Shown here one piece after another: positions 1 to 5,746 of a stretch of 5,746 nucleotides of DNA. How positions within the stretch are numbered: the first letter of the stretch is position 1; the number at the start of each line of letters is the position of its first letter. Position numbers and translations under genes: made by a program. The DNA comes from an uncultured Saprospiraceae bacterium (GTDB taxonomy: Bacteria; Bacteroidota; Bacteroidia; Chitinophagales; Saprospiraceae): assembly GCA_938033975.1 (NCBI GenBank), contig CALHKJ010000213.1:1-5746 (forward strand), read 5' to 3'. A model generated the notes under the pieces. It was not told the origin of the DNA. It worked only from the letters and a program-made list of their open reading frames with translations, and did no database searches.

Positions 1-483
1 GTTGTGAAGATGCAGTTTTATATGATCTTGCCAAGTAGTCCTTTTTCCTAGCACTGTATAATTTTCCATAAAGTACTCCATGAATTTTGGTAGCTTCTCT
101 TCTATGTTGTCTATGTCATCAAAACCCAAGTTCTTCCGATATTTTAATGCTCTATCGTTATTCGCTCCTGGCGTGATTTTCAGCATATAATAATAAGCTG
201 AGACCATGATGTCTCTTCCATCCCTAACCACATAAAGTATGTTATTAAAGTTTTTATGATAGGGGAAGTGACCATGCATAATCGATTCTTCAAATTTCGG
301 GGCTACGTTTCTAGGAAAGGGGATTTGAAGAGCTGCTGAAAGCATTTGACAAAACCAGGTGCCACCAGATTTTGGAAACTCAGATACCAATACCAAAGGC
401 AGCCTTTTGTTGAGAAAGTGCCACATAAAAACTGATTTGGCAGCCCCATACCTAATACTCAAATTGCTTCTGGTTTCAACCAT
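1..483 (-). CDS. Sulfotransferase, N-terminal part (truncated by window edge)
   Basis: The gene reads leftward from an ATG at 483-481 and stays open to base 1, giving 161 residues; the C-terminal part is outside the window. Two signatures of PAPS-dependent sulfotransferases are visible. The first is the 5'-phosphosulfate loop, FPKSGGTW near residues 36-43, directly after a hydrophobic beta strand (LPLVLVSE). The second is the 3'-phosphate-binding strand-helix, YVVRDGRDIMVSAYYYM near residues 84-100, whose Arg87 and Ser95 would contact the PAPS 3'-phosphate. HGH at residues 70-72 sits where the family often has its catalytic histidine. The family transfers sulfate from PAPS to hydroxyl or amino groups; the acceptor cannot be read here, and surface glycan or lipid is only a guess. 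There is no signal peptide. The frame stays open upstream of the ATG to a stop at 568-570, but has no ATG, GTG or TTG there. Met20 is an alternative start. Confidence 0.85.
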   Translation of the reverse strand, partial: MVETRSNLSIRYGAAKSVFMWHFLNKRLPLVLVSEFPKSGGTWFCQMLSAALQIPFPRNVAPKFEESIMHGHFPYHKNFNNILYVVRDGRDIMVSAYYYMLKITPGANNDRALKYRKNLGFDDIDNIEEKLPKFMEYFMENYTVLGKRTTWQDHIKLHLHN

Positions 484-487
484 TTCA

Positions 488-495
488 CAAAGGTA
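488..495 (-). promoter_or_regulatory. Possible Bacteroidota -7 box (TACCTTTG) for the sulfotransferase gene
   Basis: On the minus strand the octamer TACCTTTG exactly fits the Bacteroidota consensus TAnnTTTG. It ends only four bases before the ATG at 483, so transcription from it would begin at about the start codon. That means either a leaderless message, translation from Met20, or a chance match. I see no clear -33 TTTG partner at normal spacing. It lies in the left-hand partial repeat but is not present in the other two repeat copies. Confidence 0.2.
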
Positions 496-523
496 AGAAA
501 TAAGGAGAGAGCTCGGGAGACCT
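491..523 (+). repeat. Partial third copy of the palindromic repeat
   Basis: This segment aligns with the left end of the copy at 639-727 (both contain a GAGAGAGCTC or AGAGAGCTC block followed by an AGACCTTCT block), then diverges into an AT-rich TTTATAAAATTG stretch. Its GCTC-GGGA-GACC core at 511-522 is a degenerate form of the GGTC-AGGA-GACC hairpin of the complete copy, with a C-C mismatch in the stem. It looks like a decayed or truncated end of a neighbouring repeat unit. Confidence 0.6.
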
Positions 524-536
524 TCTTTATAAAATT

Positions 537-626
537 GAGCGTAGAGGTCAGGAGACCTTCTGCGAGTTTAGCCAGAAAATATCTTTTTGAAAATGATCAG
601 CCAAAGGTCTCCCGACCTCTTGGCTC
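537..626 (+). repeat. Palindromic ~90 bp repeat, copy A, with 24 bp terminal inverted repeats
   Basis: The ends 537-560 and 603-626 are inverted repeats agreeing at about 20 of 24 positions, and bases 543-559 pair with 604-620 at 16 of 17. Each end is also a small hairpin of its own. On the right, GCCAAAGGTC (600-609) pairs with GACCTCTTGGC (614-624) in ten pairs with one bulged base. Read on the minus strand, its loop is GGGA, a GNRA tetraloop. On the left, GGTC (546-549) pairs with GACC (554-557) across AGGA. An AT-rich spacer near 571-599 separates the two ends. The nested structure resembles a small non-autonomous, MITE-like or REP-like element; no transposase is present. It has no convincing coding capacity. 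Confidence 0.8.
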
Positions 627-638
627 CTTTCTGTAAAT

Positions 639-727
639 AAGAAGAGAGCTCAGAAGACCTTCTGTGATTATAGCCAGAAAATATATTTTGAAAATGACCA
701 GCCAAAGGTCTTCCTACCTCTTGGCTC
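639..727 (+). repeat. Palindromic ~90 bp repeat, copy B, in direct tandem with copy A
   Basis: Copy B follows copy A in the same orientation with a period of about 101-102 bases. It shares the spacer block GCCAGAAAATAT, the TTTTGAAAATGA block and the right-hand hairpin. The right hairpin (701-725) keeps all its outer pairs. Its loop-closing pair is broken, and the loop reads GGAA on the minus strand, again fitting GNRA. The left end is more degenerate: GCTC replaces GGTC, as in the partial copy at 491-523. The copy ends 13 bases before the kdsA start codon at 741, so any kdsA promoter and leader must lie in or next to it. TATATTTTG at 682-690 resembles a -7 box with one extra T. Confidence 0.75.
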
Positions 728-740
728 CCTTTATAATAAA

Positions 741-1550
741 ATGTACTTTTACAGAATGTTGGAAAGTTTAATAAATAAAGATAATTTTTTTCTAATTGCA
801 GGACCTTGTGCAGTAGAAGATGAGGCAACAGTTATGCACATAGCCGAGACCATGAAGATGCTCACTGATAGGCTGAACATTCCATATGTATTCAAAGCTT
901 CTTACCGAAAGGCCAATAGAAGTAGTTTGACAAGTTTTACAGGAATTGGTGATGAGAAGGCGCTTAAGATAATTGCAAAAGCGAAGAAGGAATTTGATCT
1001 CAAAACAACTACCGATATACATACCGATGGAGAAGCTGCTATGGCAGCAGAGGTTGTAGATATCCTTCAGATTCCAGCATTTTTAGCCAGACAAACTAAC
1101 TTGTTGGTTGCGGCAGCTCAGACTGGTAAAATTGTCAATATCAAAAAGGGACAATTTATGAGTGCAACTACCATGGGTTTTGCTGCACAGAAAATTACAG
1201 ATAGCGGCAACCAAAACGTTATGCTAACTGAACGAGGAACTATGTTTGGATACCAAGATTTAATAGTAGATTTTCGTTCAATTCCAGCTATGAAAAAATT
1301 AGGCTATCCCGTTGTTGTAGACTGTACACATTCTTTGCAAAAACCAAATCAAAGTCAAGGTGTAACGGGAGGTCAACCCGAAATGATTGAAACCATAGCT
1401 AAGGCTGCTATAGCAACTGGTACAGATGGATTGTTTATAGAAACACATCCTAATCCATCAATCGCAAAATCTGATGGAGCCAATATGTTAGAGATGTCTA
1501 GAATTGAAGAGCTACTTACTAAGCTGGTAAGATTACGAGCAGCTTTATAA
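741..1550 (+). CDS. kdsA: 3-deoxy-8-phosphooctulonate (KDO-8-P) synthase, metal-dependent type
   Basis: KdsA condenses phosphoenolpyruvate with D-arabinose 5-phosphate to KDO-8-phosphate in the cytoplasm, the step committing to KDO for the LPS inner core. The 269 residues form the usual single TIM-barrel. Diagnostic motifs are IAGPC (19-23), FKASYRKANRSS (51-62), TTDIHTDGEA (90-99), QIPAFLARQTN (110-120), VNIKKGQF (132-139), LTERGTMFGYQDLIVDFRS (162-180) and IETHPNP (233-239). Cys23, His197, Glu234 and Asp245 match the metal ligands Cys11, His185, Glu222 and Asp233 of the Aquifex aeolicus enzyme, all at the same +12 offset, so this is the metal-dependent class; the E. coli class has Asn in place of Cys. 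The KANRS motif and the LTERG...DFRS block argue against the related DAHP synthase. The start is 741 or, equally plausibly, the ATG at 756 (264 residues). The stop overlaps the convergent transporter gene. Confidence 0.96.
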   Translation: MYFYRMLESLINKDNFFLIAGPCAVEDEATVMHIAETMKMLTDRLNIPYVFKASYRKANRSSLTSFTGIGDEKALKIIAKAKKEFDLKTTTDIHTDGEAAMAAEVVDILQIPAFLARQTNLLVAAAQTGKIVNIKKGQFMSATTMGFAAQKITDSGNQNVMLTERGTMFGYQDLIVDFRSIPAMKKLGYPVVVDCTHSLQKPNQSQGVTGGQPEMIETIAKAAIATGTDGLFIETHPNPSIAKSDGANMLEMSRIEELLTKLVRLRAAL

Positions 1551-3179
1551 TAGTAGTACAAATAAAATCTGAGCGTAAACAATTTTTAGGACTGCTGAAA
1601 TAGGAAAGACTAAAGTGTAACCTATCATTGGTAAGTTATTATTTGATCGCTCTAGTGCAAAATCAAGAATAGCAGGTTGATTGGAAACAAAACCAGTTAA
1701 TACGCTAAATGGAATCTTGAAAAGTTTGAAACCAATTAACAGTGCAAATATTGCGGTGAATAAACTTACGATACAACCACCAGCAAATAATTTGAGACCA
1801 ACCTCTAAGTTGAAACTGCTAACAAAAGAGGTTCCTGATTTTATACCAATTACTGCTAATAATAATATTAGACCTATTTGCCGTAAGGTTACATTTACAC
1901 TATATGGAAGAACCCAGACGATTGGTCCTGTTCTGTATAAGGCTCCTAAGATAAGACCAACAATCAGCGGACCACCCGCGAAACCCAGTTTAAATTGAAT
2001 ATTCCCAGGAAGAGTGATCTCAATCATTCCAATTGCTAAGCCAATGGCAATTCCTAATCCAAAAGTAAATAAGTTTACTTTGCTTGATTTAAAATAAGAG
2101 TCACCGAAATATTTTGAAAGAGGTTTGATGTCTTTTCTTCTTGATACAAAACGAATCCTATCTCCCATTTCCAAAACTGTATTTGGTTTGGCCAACATAT
2201 CGGAATCTCCTCTACGAATTCTTGTTACAACTGTGTCAAATTTTTCTTGAAGATTTAGACTAGATATAGTCTTTCCAACTACGTGAGGATTTGAAACAAA
2301 AATTCTACGGACATCATATACTTTACGATCACATGAAATATTGAATTCCATTTTCTCGCCTAAGAAATCCGCTACTTTATCTATTTCTTCTTTTACACCA
2401 ATTACCATGATTTGATTTCCAACATCCAGCTTGGTATTCCAACTAGCAAGCATTACTTGAAAATTATTATTCATGATGCGACCAAACACTACATTCCAAT
2501 TATGTTCATTTAATAAGTCTCTTACTTGCAAACCCTTAACGGCTGGATTCGAAATCTTTATGGAAATAGATAGTAAATCTTCGTCTGTTGGATATTTATT
2601 ACGCAGACTCTTTTTCTCCTTTTTGTAGTCTATCTTAAACAACTTTTCCATTATGATAATGGCAATCATCCCTCCAATTACTCCCATTGGATAAGTATAA
2701 GAATAGGCAATAACGCTTGTCTTCGTCAAATTAAGCATTTGTTCTCCCGTAAAACGGTTATTTATCAATTCGATAACTCCTGCTAAGGCTGTTGTATTTG
2801 TCGTGCTGCCTGAGTAAATACCTACTACTTCCGCCGCACTATATTTGAAAAGATAAGCCAATGCATATATGAGTATAGCTGAAGCCGTAAGCATAATGAC
2901 AACAAAACTGATATCTCTTGCACCGTTTTTTCTGATGGATTTAAAAAAGGCAGCACCCGAATTGAGGCCGATTGAATAGACAAAGAAAACAAGTCCAAGT
3001 TGGAATAAAATATCGGGGGCTTTAAGATCTTCGTATATTGCTCCAAATAAAAGCCCAACAAACAGGACAGCAGAAACCCCTAGGCTATTACCTTTAAACT
3101 TTAATGTTCCAACAAAGTAGCCTAAGGCTGCAACACTGAACAATAACAAAAGCGGGTTTTCTGAAAATAATCTTTGCAT
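1545..3179 (-). CDS. AspT/YidE-family putative transporter with two TrkA-C domains
   Basis: This 544-residue inner-membrane protein has the architecture of the aspartate:alanine exchanger (AAE) family. A hydrophobic half (about residues 8-180, five or six helices) is followed by two tandem TrkA-C (RCK_C) domains (about 203-275 and 287-358), then a second hydrophobic half (about 368-544). The two halves are internal duplicates: YSIGLNSGAAFF (68-79) pairs with VIGIKSGTSF (443-452), and GIYSGSTTNTTALAGV (120-135) pairs with GFVSNQPAILDFA (496-508). GFAGGPLIVGLILG (399-412) is another typical family block. Characterised AspT swaps aspartate for alanine; most homologues, including the YidE/YbjL type, have no proven substrate, so none is assigned. 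The TrkA-C domains suggest gating by a small ligand. The ATG at 3179 has no Shine-Dalgarno sequence. The gene is divergent from the FAD-protein gene, and its last six bases are shared with kdsA. Confidence 0.9.
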   Translation of the reverse strand: MQRLFSENPLLLLFSVAALGYFVGTLKFKGNSLGVSAVLFVGLLFGAIYEDLKAPDILFQLGLVFFVYSIGLNSGAAFFKSIRKNGARDISFVVIMLTASAILIYALAYLFKYSAAEVVGIYSGSTTNTTALAGVIELINNRFTGEQMLNLTKTSVIAYSYTYPMGVIGGMIAIIIMEKLFKIDYKKEKKSLRNKYPTDEDLLSISIKISNPAVKGLQVRDLLNEHNWNVVFGRIMNNNFQVMLASWNTKLDVGNQIMVIGVKEEIDKVADFLGEKMEFNISCDRKVYDVRRIFVSNPHVVGKTISSLNLQEKFDTVVTRIRRGDSDMLAKPNTVLEMGDRIRFVSRRKDIKPLSKYFGDSYFKSSKVNLFTFGLGIAIGLAIGMIEITLPGNIQFKLGFAGGPLIVGLILGALYRTGPIVWVLPYSVNVTLRQIGLILLLAVIGIKSGTSFVSSFNLEVGLKLFAGGCIVSLFTAIFALLIGFKLFKIPFSVLTGFVSNQPAILDFALERSNNNLPMIGYTLVFPISAVLKIVYAQILFVLLL

Positions 3180-3198
3180 CTTGAAATAATAATATATG

Positions 3199-3206
3199 TA
3201 AAGTTA
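3199..3206 (-). promoter_or_regulatory. Possible -7 box (TAACTTTA) for the transporter gene
   Basis: On the minus strand TAACTTTA matches the TAnnTTTG consensus at all but the last base and lies 19 bases upstream of the ATG at 3179. A TTG at 3231-3229, 22 bases further upstream, could serve as the -33 element. The region is so AT-rich that chance matches are likely. Confidence 0.22.
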
Positions 3207-3214
3207 TATTAATA

Positions 3215-3227
3215 TTTACAGTGTAAA
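3215..3227. promoter_or_regulatory. Operator-like 13 bp palindrome TTTACAGTGTAAA in a divergent promoter region
   Basis: TTTACA and TGTAAA flank a single central G, giving a perfect dyad in the 65 bp between two divergent start codons. A further TGTAAA occurs at 3197-3202, so the half-site appears three times within 31 bases. On the minus strand the palindrome lies inside the spacer of the candidate transporter promoter. On the plus strand its centre is 24 bases before the GTG of the FAD protein. This geometry fits a dimeric regulator controlling both genes. The half-site resembles the TACA/TGTA arms of BlaI/CopY-type operators, but the one-base centre differs, so no regulator is named. Confidence 0.35.
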
Positions 3228-3244
3228 ACAATTCTAGACAATAA

Positions 3245-4816
3245 GTGAGTGAAAAACAGGATATAGTAGAAATTAGGATACCTCATAACAAAATTGAAGA
3301 TGACAATTTTATTAGGGAAAAAATCAGAGCTAAAAAGAAAAATTTAGGTAAACATTTTTTTTACCATATTTTAAAACGATCTATTGATGCGAGGCAAAAG
3401 ATTATTTACTATCTCCTGAGAGTAGAAATTTCGAATCAAAAAATCAAGGTTCAAGATTTTTATAATTTGATTTCTAATTACCCTGCTCTTAATCCCAACA
3501 AAGAAGTATTAATTATCGGAGCTGGGCCAGCAGGTTATTTTGCTGCATTAGAATGTCTTCGTTTAGGGATCAAGCCAATTGTTTTGGATAGAGGAAAGGA
3601 TGTAAGAGCGAGAAGAAGAGACTTGAAAGCTATCCAGCAAGATCATAAGGTAAATCCACACTCCAATTATTGTTTTGGTGAAGGAGGTGCTGGTACTTAT
3701 TCTGATGGTAAGTTATATACTAGATCTCACAAACGTGGCAAGATTCAAAATGTGTTGGAATTATTGGTTGCGCATGGAGCTCACCGAGATATCCTTGTTG
3801 AGGCGCATCCACATATTGGAAGTAATAAACTTCCTGGGATAGTTTCTAAAATTCGAGAGACTATAGAATCAAATGGTGGTGAGGTCATATTTAATTGTTG
3901 GATTACTGATTTGATTCTTGAAGATGGCAAACTGCGAGGAGCTATAAATTATGACGGGAAAGAATTTCGAGCTAATGCAACAATTATCGCAACAGGGCAT
4001 TCGGCAAGAGACATGTATAAATTGTTGGATGATAAGAAAATAAATATAGAAGCTAAACCTTTTGCCATTGGGGTTAGGGTTGAGCATCCACAAGTGTTGA
4101 TTGATAAAATTCAATATAAGCAGGAACCAAGAAGTGAGTTTCTGCCAGCTGCTCCTTACAAATTGGTGAGCCAAGTAGAAGGCAAAGGCGTATTTTCATT
4201 TTGTATGTGTCCTGGTGGTCTGATTGTGCCTGCAGCAACCTCTCCTGGAGAAATTGTAGTTAATGGTATGAGTCTATCAAAGCGTGATAGTCCATTTGCT
4301 AATTCTGGAGTAGTGACTGAGATTTCTTTGGAGGACCTTTCTGCAAATGGCTATACCGGAACCTTCGCAGGATTGGACTTACAAAAATCTATTGAGCAAA
4401 AGGTTTTTGAAATTGGGGACGGCTCTCAAAAAGCACCAGCGCAAAGGTTGCTTGATTTTATAGAAGGTAAAGATTCAACAGATCTTCCAAAAACATCCTA
4501 CATACCAGGCATCTATCCTGCTCAAATTAGCGAGGTGTTTCCTGAATGGATTCATCAAAGACTGCGTGAAGGATTGAATATGTTTGGAAAGAAAATGAAA
4601 TCATATCTGACCAATGAGGCAATTGTAGTTGCTACAGAAAGCAGAACGAGTTCGCCTATAAAGATACCAAGAAATAGAGAGAGCTATATGCATGATGATC
4701 TCGTTGGATTTTTTCCATGTGGAGAAGGTGCCGGTTATGCAGGAGGTATTTTGTCTGCAGCCATGGATGGACAGAATGTCGCAAAAGGGGTTGCGAGGTT
4801 TCTTAATCAAAATTAA
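3245..4816 (+). CDS. FAD-dependent dehydrogenase-like protein, COG2509 type
   Basis: The 523-residue protein is a predicted soluble flavoprotein of a widespread family with no established reaction. The N-terminal ~80 residues form the small family-specific domain, including KRSIDARQKIIYYLLRVEI near 44-62. Next comes a Rossmann FAD-binding segment, VLIIGAGPAGYFAALECL (88-105), with LDRG (114-117) closing the dinucleotide fold. Later motifs typical of the family are FGEGGAGTYSDGKLYTR (144-160), IATGHSARD (248-256), FCMCPGG (319-325), ESRTSSPI (465-472) and the C-terminal FAD-contact loop PCGEGAGYAGGI (491-502). The GTG at 3245 is the chosen start because an in-frame TAA sits immediately before it and the next in-frame Met is residue 257, inside the conserved domain. 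The length is normal for the family and the frame is intact. The gene is divergent from the transporter and ends 23 bases before the convergent hydrolase gene. The substrate and electron acceptor are unknown. Confidence 0.9.
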   Translation: MSEKQDIVEIRIPHNKIEDDNFIREKIRAKKKNLGKHFFYHILKRSIDARQKIIYYLLRVEISNQKIKVQDFYNLISNYPALNPNKEVLIIGAGPAGYFAALECLRLGIKPIVLDRGKDVRARRRDLKAIQQDHKVNPHSNYCFGEGGAGTYSDGKLYTRSHKRGKIQNVLELLVAHGAHRDILVEAHPHIGSNKLPGIVSKIRETIESNGGEVIFNCWITDLILEDGKLRGAINYDGKEFRANATIIATGHSARDMYKLLDDKKINIEAKPFAIGVRVEHPQVLIDKIQYKQEPRSEFLPAAPYKLVSQVEGKGVFSFCMCPGGLIVPAATSPGEIVVNGMSLSKRDSPFANSGVVTEISLEDLSANGYTGTFAGLDLQKSIEQKVFEIGDGSQKAPAQRLLDFIEGKDSTDLPKTSYIPGIYPAQISEVFPEWIHQRLREGLNMFGKKMKSYLTNEAIVVATESRTSSPIKIPRNRESYMHDDLVGFFPCGEGAGYAGGILSAAMDGQNVAKGVARFLNQN

Positions 4817-4839
4817 AAGTGAGCTCAGTTGAATAGTTC

Positions 4840-5673
4840 TTATCTGAAGCAAGAAGTAATGTAGTCTATAATGACCTCTTCAACATCATCATTTTGCATT
4901 CTATGACCATTGTTTTCAATTTTATGTAGCTTTAGAAGTTTAGATTTTTCAATGATCTTAAGACTATCTTTGTAAGGAAGTATTTTGTCATTCACATCAT
5001 GTAATAAAATACCATCTGGTCCTTGAGGACTCACAAAATCATCAGCTTTTATTTCATTCATTTTTTTGTTTAGGTCATTTTCGACAATATCAATATAGGC
5101 CTTTTGGGTTTTCTTGGACAATCTTAGTATGTCGAACATCGTATTGATTGGCAGCATGATATCATAGGTTGGTGCCATGAGAACATACTTAATTCCTTTT
5201 GGTTTGTATTTGTTGAAATGAAAGAGGGCTGTGTATGCCCCAACGGAATGAGCTACTATTATTTTGGGTTGATATTTTTGAATCAAAGTTTCAACCAACT
5301 CGGCGTAATTTGGTGGAGTGAATTCTATTTGTTTGCTTTCACCATGTCCAGGTGCATCTACAGCAATCAAATCGACATCAAGCAATTGTAATTTGCTAAT
5401 TAAATATTTCCATCTGGCTGCATTGCTTCTCCATCCATGAAGAAACAAAATTCCCCTTTTAGAACCCGGCCAGAGATATGGTTTGATTTCAGTTCCTTCT
5501 ACTAGTAGCGATTCATTTACGGAAGTGTCAAGAAAATCTTGCATCCAATCCCTATTTTTTCTCCTTTGAGGTCTGGCAAAAAAATAGGCAGCTACTCTTG
5601 CTGCAAGCGTAGGGGAGAGCATAGATAAAAAGCCGATAAGGCTACGGATGATAAAGAGAAGGACTGTTTTCAA
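4840..5673 (-). CDS. Alpha/beta hydrolase with N-terminal hydrophobic helix
   Basis: The 277 residues show an alpha/beta-hydrolase fold: the oxyanion strand ILFLHGW (75-81), the AVDAPGHGES loop (104-113), the nucleophile elbow VAHSVGAY (140-147) with Ser143, the acid in NDKILPY (probably Asp229), and His257 in NNGHRM. The triad Ser143-Asp229-His257 is therefore complete; the elbow has Ala in place of the usual first Gly, a common variant. Residues 4-20 are hydrophobic and are followed by a basic stretch (RPQRRKNR, 34-41), which fits a membrane-associated N-terminus rather than a cleaved signal peptide. The start chosen is TTG at 5673-5671; no ATG lies upstream in frame. The alternative ATG at residue 18 would remove the hydrophobic helix. 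The substrate is unknown; small-ester hydrolysis is the generic possibility. Confidence 0.87.
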   Translation of the reverse strand: MKTVLLFIIRSLIGFLSMLSPTLAARVAAYFFARPQRRKNRDWMQDFLDTSVNESLLVEGTEIKPYLWPGSKRGILFLHGWRSNAARWKYLISKLQLLDVDLIAVDAPGHGESKQIEFTPPNYAELVETLIQKYQPKIIVAHSVGAYTALFHFNKYKPKGIKYVLMAPTYDIMLPINTMFDILRLSKKTQKAYIDIVENDLNKKMNEIKADDFVSPQGPDGILLHDVNDKILPYKDSLKIIEKSKLLKLHKIENNGHRMQNDDVEEVIIDYITSCFR

Positions 5674-5684
5674 ATTCGTAGATT

Positions 5685-5692
5685 CAAATTTA
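5685..5692 (-). promoter_or_regulatory. Candidate -7 promoter box TAAATTTG for the hydrolase gene
   Basis: The minus-strand octamer TAAATTTG is an exact match to the Bacteroidota -7 consensus TAnnTTTG. It would place the transcript start a few bases before the TTG codon at 5673, giving a very short leader, or a leader of about 57 bases if Met18 is used. A properly spaced -33 TTTG is not evident; TTTTG lies only about seven bases upstream. Confidence 0.35.
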
Positions 5693-5702
5693 GCAATAAC
5701 AA

Positions 5703-5728
5703 AAGCCTTTGGATAAATCCAAAGGCTT
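5703..5728 (-). terminator. Rho-independent-type terminator hairpin
   Basis: AAGCCTTTGGAT (5703-5714) and ATCCAAAGGCTT (5717-5728) are perfect 12-base inverted repeats around two loop bases; in practice this is an 11 bp stem with a four-base loop. On the minus strand the stem runs into TTTTGTTATT, a reasonable U-tract; on the plus strand the following GATTATTTCTT is weaker. It most likely ends a minus-strand gene entering from the right edge, whose stop could be the TAA at 5740-5738 or 5733-5731. It separates that gene from the hydrolase promoter. Confidence 0.75.
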
Positions 5729-5746
5729 GATTATTTCTTAGTGAAC

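Noticed and set aside
491..727. CRISPR array interpretation of the repeats
   Set aside because: There are too few units, the repeats are long and imperfect with internal inverted ends, the intervening sequence is itself repeated, and there are no cas genes.
491..727. Insertion sequence
   Set aside because: Inverted ends are present, but each unit is only about 90 bp with no transposase frame and no clear target duplication. At most it is a non-autonomous element.
568..828. 86-codon minus-strand open frame across the repeats and the kdsA start
   Set aside because: It overlaps the conserved start of kdsA, its peptide repeats only because the DNA repeats (SGYNHRRS, KIFSG), and it resembles no known protein. 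It is a shadow of the repeat cluster.
741..1550. DAHP synthase (aroF/G/H-like) instead of KdsA
   Set aside because: The two families share the fold, but the KANRSS motif, QIPAFLARQT and LTERG...DFRS blocks and the 269-residue length fit KdsA.
1681..1998. 105-codon plus-strand open frame inside the transporter gene
   Set aside because: It lies wholly antisense to conserved transporter sequence and has a low-complexity composition typical of the complement of hydrophobic codons.
4817..4839. Terminator between the FAD protein and the hydrolase
   Set aside because: The 23 bp gap contains only the short palindrome TGAGCTCA, with no loop and no T-tract, which is too weak to support a terminator.

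Overview
The window looks like an ordinary chromosomal stretch from a Gram-negative member of the Bacteroidota (Cytophagia/Saprospiria/Flavobacteriia-like). The DNA is AT-rich. A KDO-8-phosphate synthase implies lipopolysaccharide. The gene starts lack convincing Shine-Dalgarno sequences, and exact matches to the Bacteroidota -7 promoter box TAnnTTTG lie upstream of two genes. The phylum call is an inference from these traits and from the general look of the proteins; no single marker proves it.

Layout, left to right. (1) Positions 1-483, minus strand: the N-terminal 161 residues of a PAPS-dependent sulfotransferase, whose C-terminal part lies beyond the left edge. (2) Positions 484-740: a divergent intergenic region filled mainly by two tandem copies, plus a partial third, of a ~90 bp palindromic repeat with terminal inverted repeats. 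(3) Positions 741-1550, plus strand: kdsA. (4) Positions 1545-3179, minus strand: a 544-residue AspT/YidE-type transporter with two central TrkA-C domains. It converges on kdsA, and the two stop codons overlap in a TTATAA palindrome. (5) Positions 3180-3244: a short, very AT-rich divergent promoter region with a 13 bp perfect palindrome, TTTACAGTGTAAA. (6) Positions 3245-4816, plus strand: a 523-residue FAD-dependent dehydrogenase-like protein of the uncharacterised COG2509 type, with a GTG start. (7) Positions 4840-5673, minus strand: an alpha/beta hydrolase with a hydrophobic N-terminus, probably starting at TTG. (8) Positions 5703-5728: a strong 12 bp hairpin followed by a T-rich tract on the minus strand, probably the terminator of a gene entering from the right.

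The genes alternate in strand, so there is no operon and no obvious shared pathway. KdsA supplies KDO for the LPS inner core, and the sulfotransferase could modify a surface glycan or lipid, so a cell-envelope theme on the left is possible but not shown. The transporter and the FAD protein share one promoter region and possibly one operator, which is the best hint of co-regulation. I see no defence system, mobile-element gene, CRISPR array, tRNA or rRNA. The least explained sequence is the repeat cluster at 491-727.
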